Shown here piece by piece: positions 14,494 through 15,476 of a stretch of DNA of 15,476 bases (positions are counted from its first letter, which is position 1; each line of letters begins with the position of its first letter). Source of the stretch: an uncultured Acetatifactor sp. (lineage in GTDB: Bacteria > Bacillota > Clostridia > Lachnospirales > Lachnospiraceae); contig CAQUWW010000066.1 of the NCBI GenBank assembly GCA_948896875.1, forward strand, positions 1-15,476, in the 5' to 3' direction. A program made the position numbers and the translations under genes. Under the pieces are notes generated by a model. The model made no database searches and was not told the origin of the DNA. It worked only from the letters and a program-made list of their open reading frames with translations.

Positions 14494-14529
14494 TTAAATG
14501 AAAGTCATCTCTCCTGTTCTCTTTACCAT
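14494..14529 (-). CDS. Candidate leader peptide, 11 codons
   Basis: AAAGGAGG followed after seven bases by ATG (14529), product MVKRTGEMTFI, stop TAA at 14494. The ribosome binding site is among the best in the window, yet it serves only eleven codons ahead of a terminator, as expected of a regulatory leader peptide. The GGTACGTGTC that spans the site-to-start gap can pair with GTACC (14456-14460) or GACAC (14429-14433) further down. Confidence 0.55.
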   Translation of the reverse strand: MVKRTGEMTFI

Positions 14530-14582
14530 GACACGTACCTCCTTTAACCGAATTACCGCAGAGCAGTCCTGCGATTATTTTC

Positions 14583-14611
14583 ACTATAGCACTACTTTCA
14601 TAAAATTGCAA
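14583..14611 (-). promoter_or_regulatory. Promoter of the leader and PF09818/ABC exporter operon
   Basis: Minus-strand -35 TTGCAA (14606-14611), 17-base spacer, -10 TATAGT (14583-14588). It begins just after the stop of the small gene at 14615 and points into the leader. Confidence 0.75.
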
Positions 14612-14614
14612 CTA

Positions 14615-14806
14615 CTATTCTTTTATTTCATCGATATCCGTCATATTAACGCCTGCAACCTGTAATATTGCTTTGAGAACTATATACTCTCTTTTCAATT
14701 CCGCATATGTCTCAGCAGCATTCTCTTTTTTAGCCAGCACCATGTACCTTTGTATCTTTTTAAAATCATCCATTGCTGCTTTTGTTACTTCAAGACCTGT
14801 AGGCAT
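14615..14806 (-). CDS. Small helical protein of unknown function
   Basis: 63 residues from the ATG at 14806: MPTGLEVTKAAMDDFKKIQR, then a mostly helical, charged sequence with KRTYA-like repeats replaced here by ENAAETYAELKREYIVLKAIL, ending VNMTDIDEIKE. No signal or membrane segment. The frame is open to an ATG at 14857 (80 residues), but the near-consensus promoter at 14863-14891 would start transcription at about 14856, leaving no leader for that ATG. AGGTGA four bases before the ATG at 14806 supports the shorter form. A leaderless 80-residue form is the alternative. I recall similar small proteins in Lachnospiraceae but no named family. It ends a few bases before the promoter of the ABC operon, so the two are separate transcription units unless read-through occurs. 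Confidence 0.7.
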   Translation of the reverse strand: MPTGLEVTKAAMDDFKKIQRYMVLAKKENAAETYAELKREYIVLKAILQVAGVNMTDIDEIKE

Positions 14807-14862
14807 ATATTCACCTGCTTTCTGGAAATAGGATTTATCTGCATCTGTTTCTATCATTCAAT

Positions 14863-14891
14863 ATTATAGCAATCTTTCCTTAAAGTGTAAA
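14863..14891 (-). promoter_or_regulatory. Promoter of the small helical protein gene
   Basis: Minus-strand -35 TTTACA (14886-14891), 17-base spacer, consensus -10 TATAAT (14863-14868). It is the best promoter match in the window and decides the start codon of the gene downstream. The rest of the 14892-15025 interval shows no clear terminator or gene. Confidence 0.85.
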
Positions 14892-15025
14892 GTCCTGTTC
14901 CATTTTTCCTGAAACAAAATCACTGCTCATTATTCAGAATCACCCAAAATCCTGCTTTTTCGTCAGAATGGCTCCGTGGAAGGCTGGATATTTATCATAC
15001 TCTGAAAACTACGGCTTCGACGTCT

Positions 15026-15476
15026 CTAAAATCGAAAGTTCATAAAATTATGGTCAAATTCATGGATATACTCATAGTAACTCTCCGTGTCCTCGTTCAT
15101 CTTCAGGCTTCCGGTAATTATCCTGTTGTCTGAAAAGGCAATTCCAATCATCAGTATTGCCAGCACAGCCAGAGAAATCCTCACACTTCTGCTTCTCCAT
15201 TTTTCCAGGCACGCTCTATATCCCATAAATGCATAGGGAATCAGAAAAAGAAAATACGGCAGCACATAGGCTGCTTTGGCCTCCCAGAACATCCAAAACA
15301 GGAAGGCACCTATAAAAAGGATTCCCCAGATCAGTCTGTTGATATCCTGCTCCTTCTCTATCAGAAAATACATCAGGATTCCGAAAAGCAGTACGGATTC
15401 CAGAATATCCAGAAGCGCAATCAAAAGAATATTCGCCTTTCCTCCGTCATTAATTATGGACTTCACGAAACTGCTC
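15026..15476 (-). CDS. C-terminal part of a multi-pass membrane protein, possibly a glycosyltransferase (N-terminus beyond window)
   Basis: About 150 codons are visible, open at the window edge. At least four hydrophobic segments are seen: ANILLIALLDILESVLLFGI, IWGILFIGAFLFWMFW, AYVLPYFLFLIPYAFMGY and ISLAVLAILMIGIAFS. They are followed by a polar tail of about 35 residues ending DHNFMNFRF. The WEAKAAYVLPYFLFLIPYA stretch recalls the late membrane helices of GT39/ArnT-like membrane glycosyltransferases, where E-x-K/R-x-Y-x-x-P is common, but the catalytic N-terminal half is outside the window. The assignment is therefore tentative. A GTG at 15466 is in frame but is very unlikely to be the true start because the frame continues upstream. 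Confidence 0.65.
   Translation of the reverse strand, partial: SSFVKSIINDGGKANILLIALLDILESVLLFGILMYFLIEKEQDINRLIWGILFIGAFLFWMFWEAKAAYVLPYFLFLIPYAFMGYRACLEKWRSRSVRISLAVLAILMIGIAFSDNRIITGSLKMNEDTESYYEYIHEFDHNFMNFRF

Larger units (their letters stand above)
14184..14577 (-). promoter_or_regulatory. Long leader with attenuator-like alternative folds, upstream of the PF09818/ABC exporter operon
   Basis: About 390 nt separate the expected transcription start (about 14576) from the TTG start at 14183. In order the RNA contains a 5' hairpin (CGCAG/CUGCG, 14557-14573), a short ORF with an excellent ribosome binding site (14494-14529), a GGCAU-GAAA-AUGCC hairpin (14470-14483) covering the start of a second short ORF (14439-14480), and an intrinsic terminator (14405-14434). 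The stretch GUACCAUUAUGA (14449-14460) can pair with UCAUAACGGUGU (14416-14427) in 11 of 12 positions including two G-U pairs. This takes in the terminator loop and part of its 3' arm and so excludes the terminator. A frame starting at 14452 runs through the terminator and ends overlapping the TTG start. Downstream of the terminator I see no convincing second promoter. This looks like a transcription attenuator coupled to translation. Confidence 0.6.

Noticed and set aside
1..15476. CRISPR arrays, tRNA or rRNA genes, insertion sequences and attachment sites
   Set aside because: I looked for direct repeats with spacers, cloverleaf-like segments, transposase motifs and flanking repeats and found none that hold up by eye.

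Overview
The window looks like a chromosomal segment of a low-to-mid GC Firmicute of class Clostridia, most probably a Lachnospiraceae gut anaerobe. The evidence is a DUF1540 cysteine-rich protein, a T-box-controlled threonyl-tRNA synthetase of the clostridial type, a CarD-family regulator, a lipoprotein cyclophilin, an aldo/keto reductase with two C-terminal 4Fe-4S motifs, strong AGGAGG-type ribosome binding sites and sigma-A-type promoters. The genus cannot be fixed from the sequence alone. I saw no rRNA, tRNA, CRISPR array, insertion sequence or phage gene.

Layout. 1-3160 (minus strand): promoter, Thr-specific T-box leader, small membrane protein, thrS, and then the N-terminal part of a DUF1540 protein cut by the window edge. 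3174-5324 (minus): CarD-family regulator with its own promoter, a cyclophilin-type peptidyl-prolyl isomerase lipoprotein, and a charged cytosolic protein resembling DUF6033. 5586-6728 (plus): Fe-S aldo/keto reductase, whose stop codon overlaps the stop of the convergent SdpI-family gene. 6725-7461 (minus): SdpI-like protein and a second small membrane protein, with a clear promoter and a divergent 33-codon hydrophobic ORF. 7758-7816: bidirectional terminator.

7880-14611 (minus) is the most interesting part. A promoter at 14583-14611 is followed by about 390 nt of leader with short ORFs and an intrinsic terminator that has a mutually exclusive antiterminator fold. Then comes a tightly packed four-gene operon: a predicted ABC-class ATPase (PF09818 type), two ABC exporter half-subunits, and an alpha/beta hydrolase. 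Junctions are a 6-nt gap, an ATGA overlap and another ATGA overlap. The arrangement recalls the Bacillus subtilis bmrB-bmrCD system, where a translated leader controls transcription of a heterodimeric drug exporter. My working model is a ribosome-sensing attenuator controlling an export operon. The two ABC genes are visibly more AT-rich than the genes on either side of them.

14615-15476 (minus): a small helical protein with its own near-consensus promoter, and the C-terminal part of a membrane protein, possibly a glycosyltransferase, cut by the window edge.
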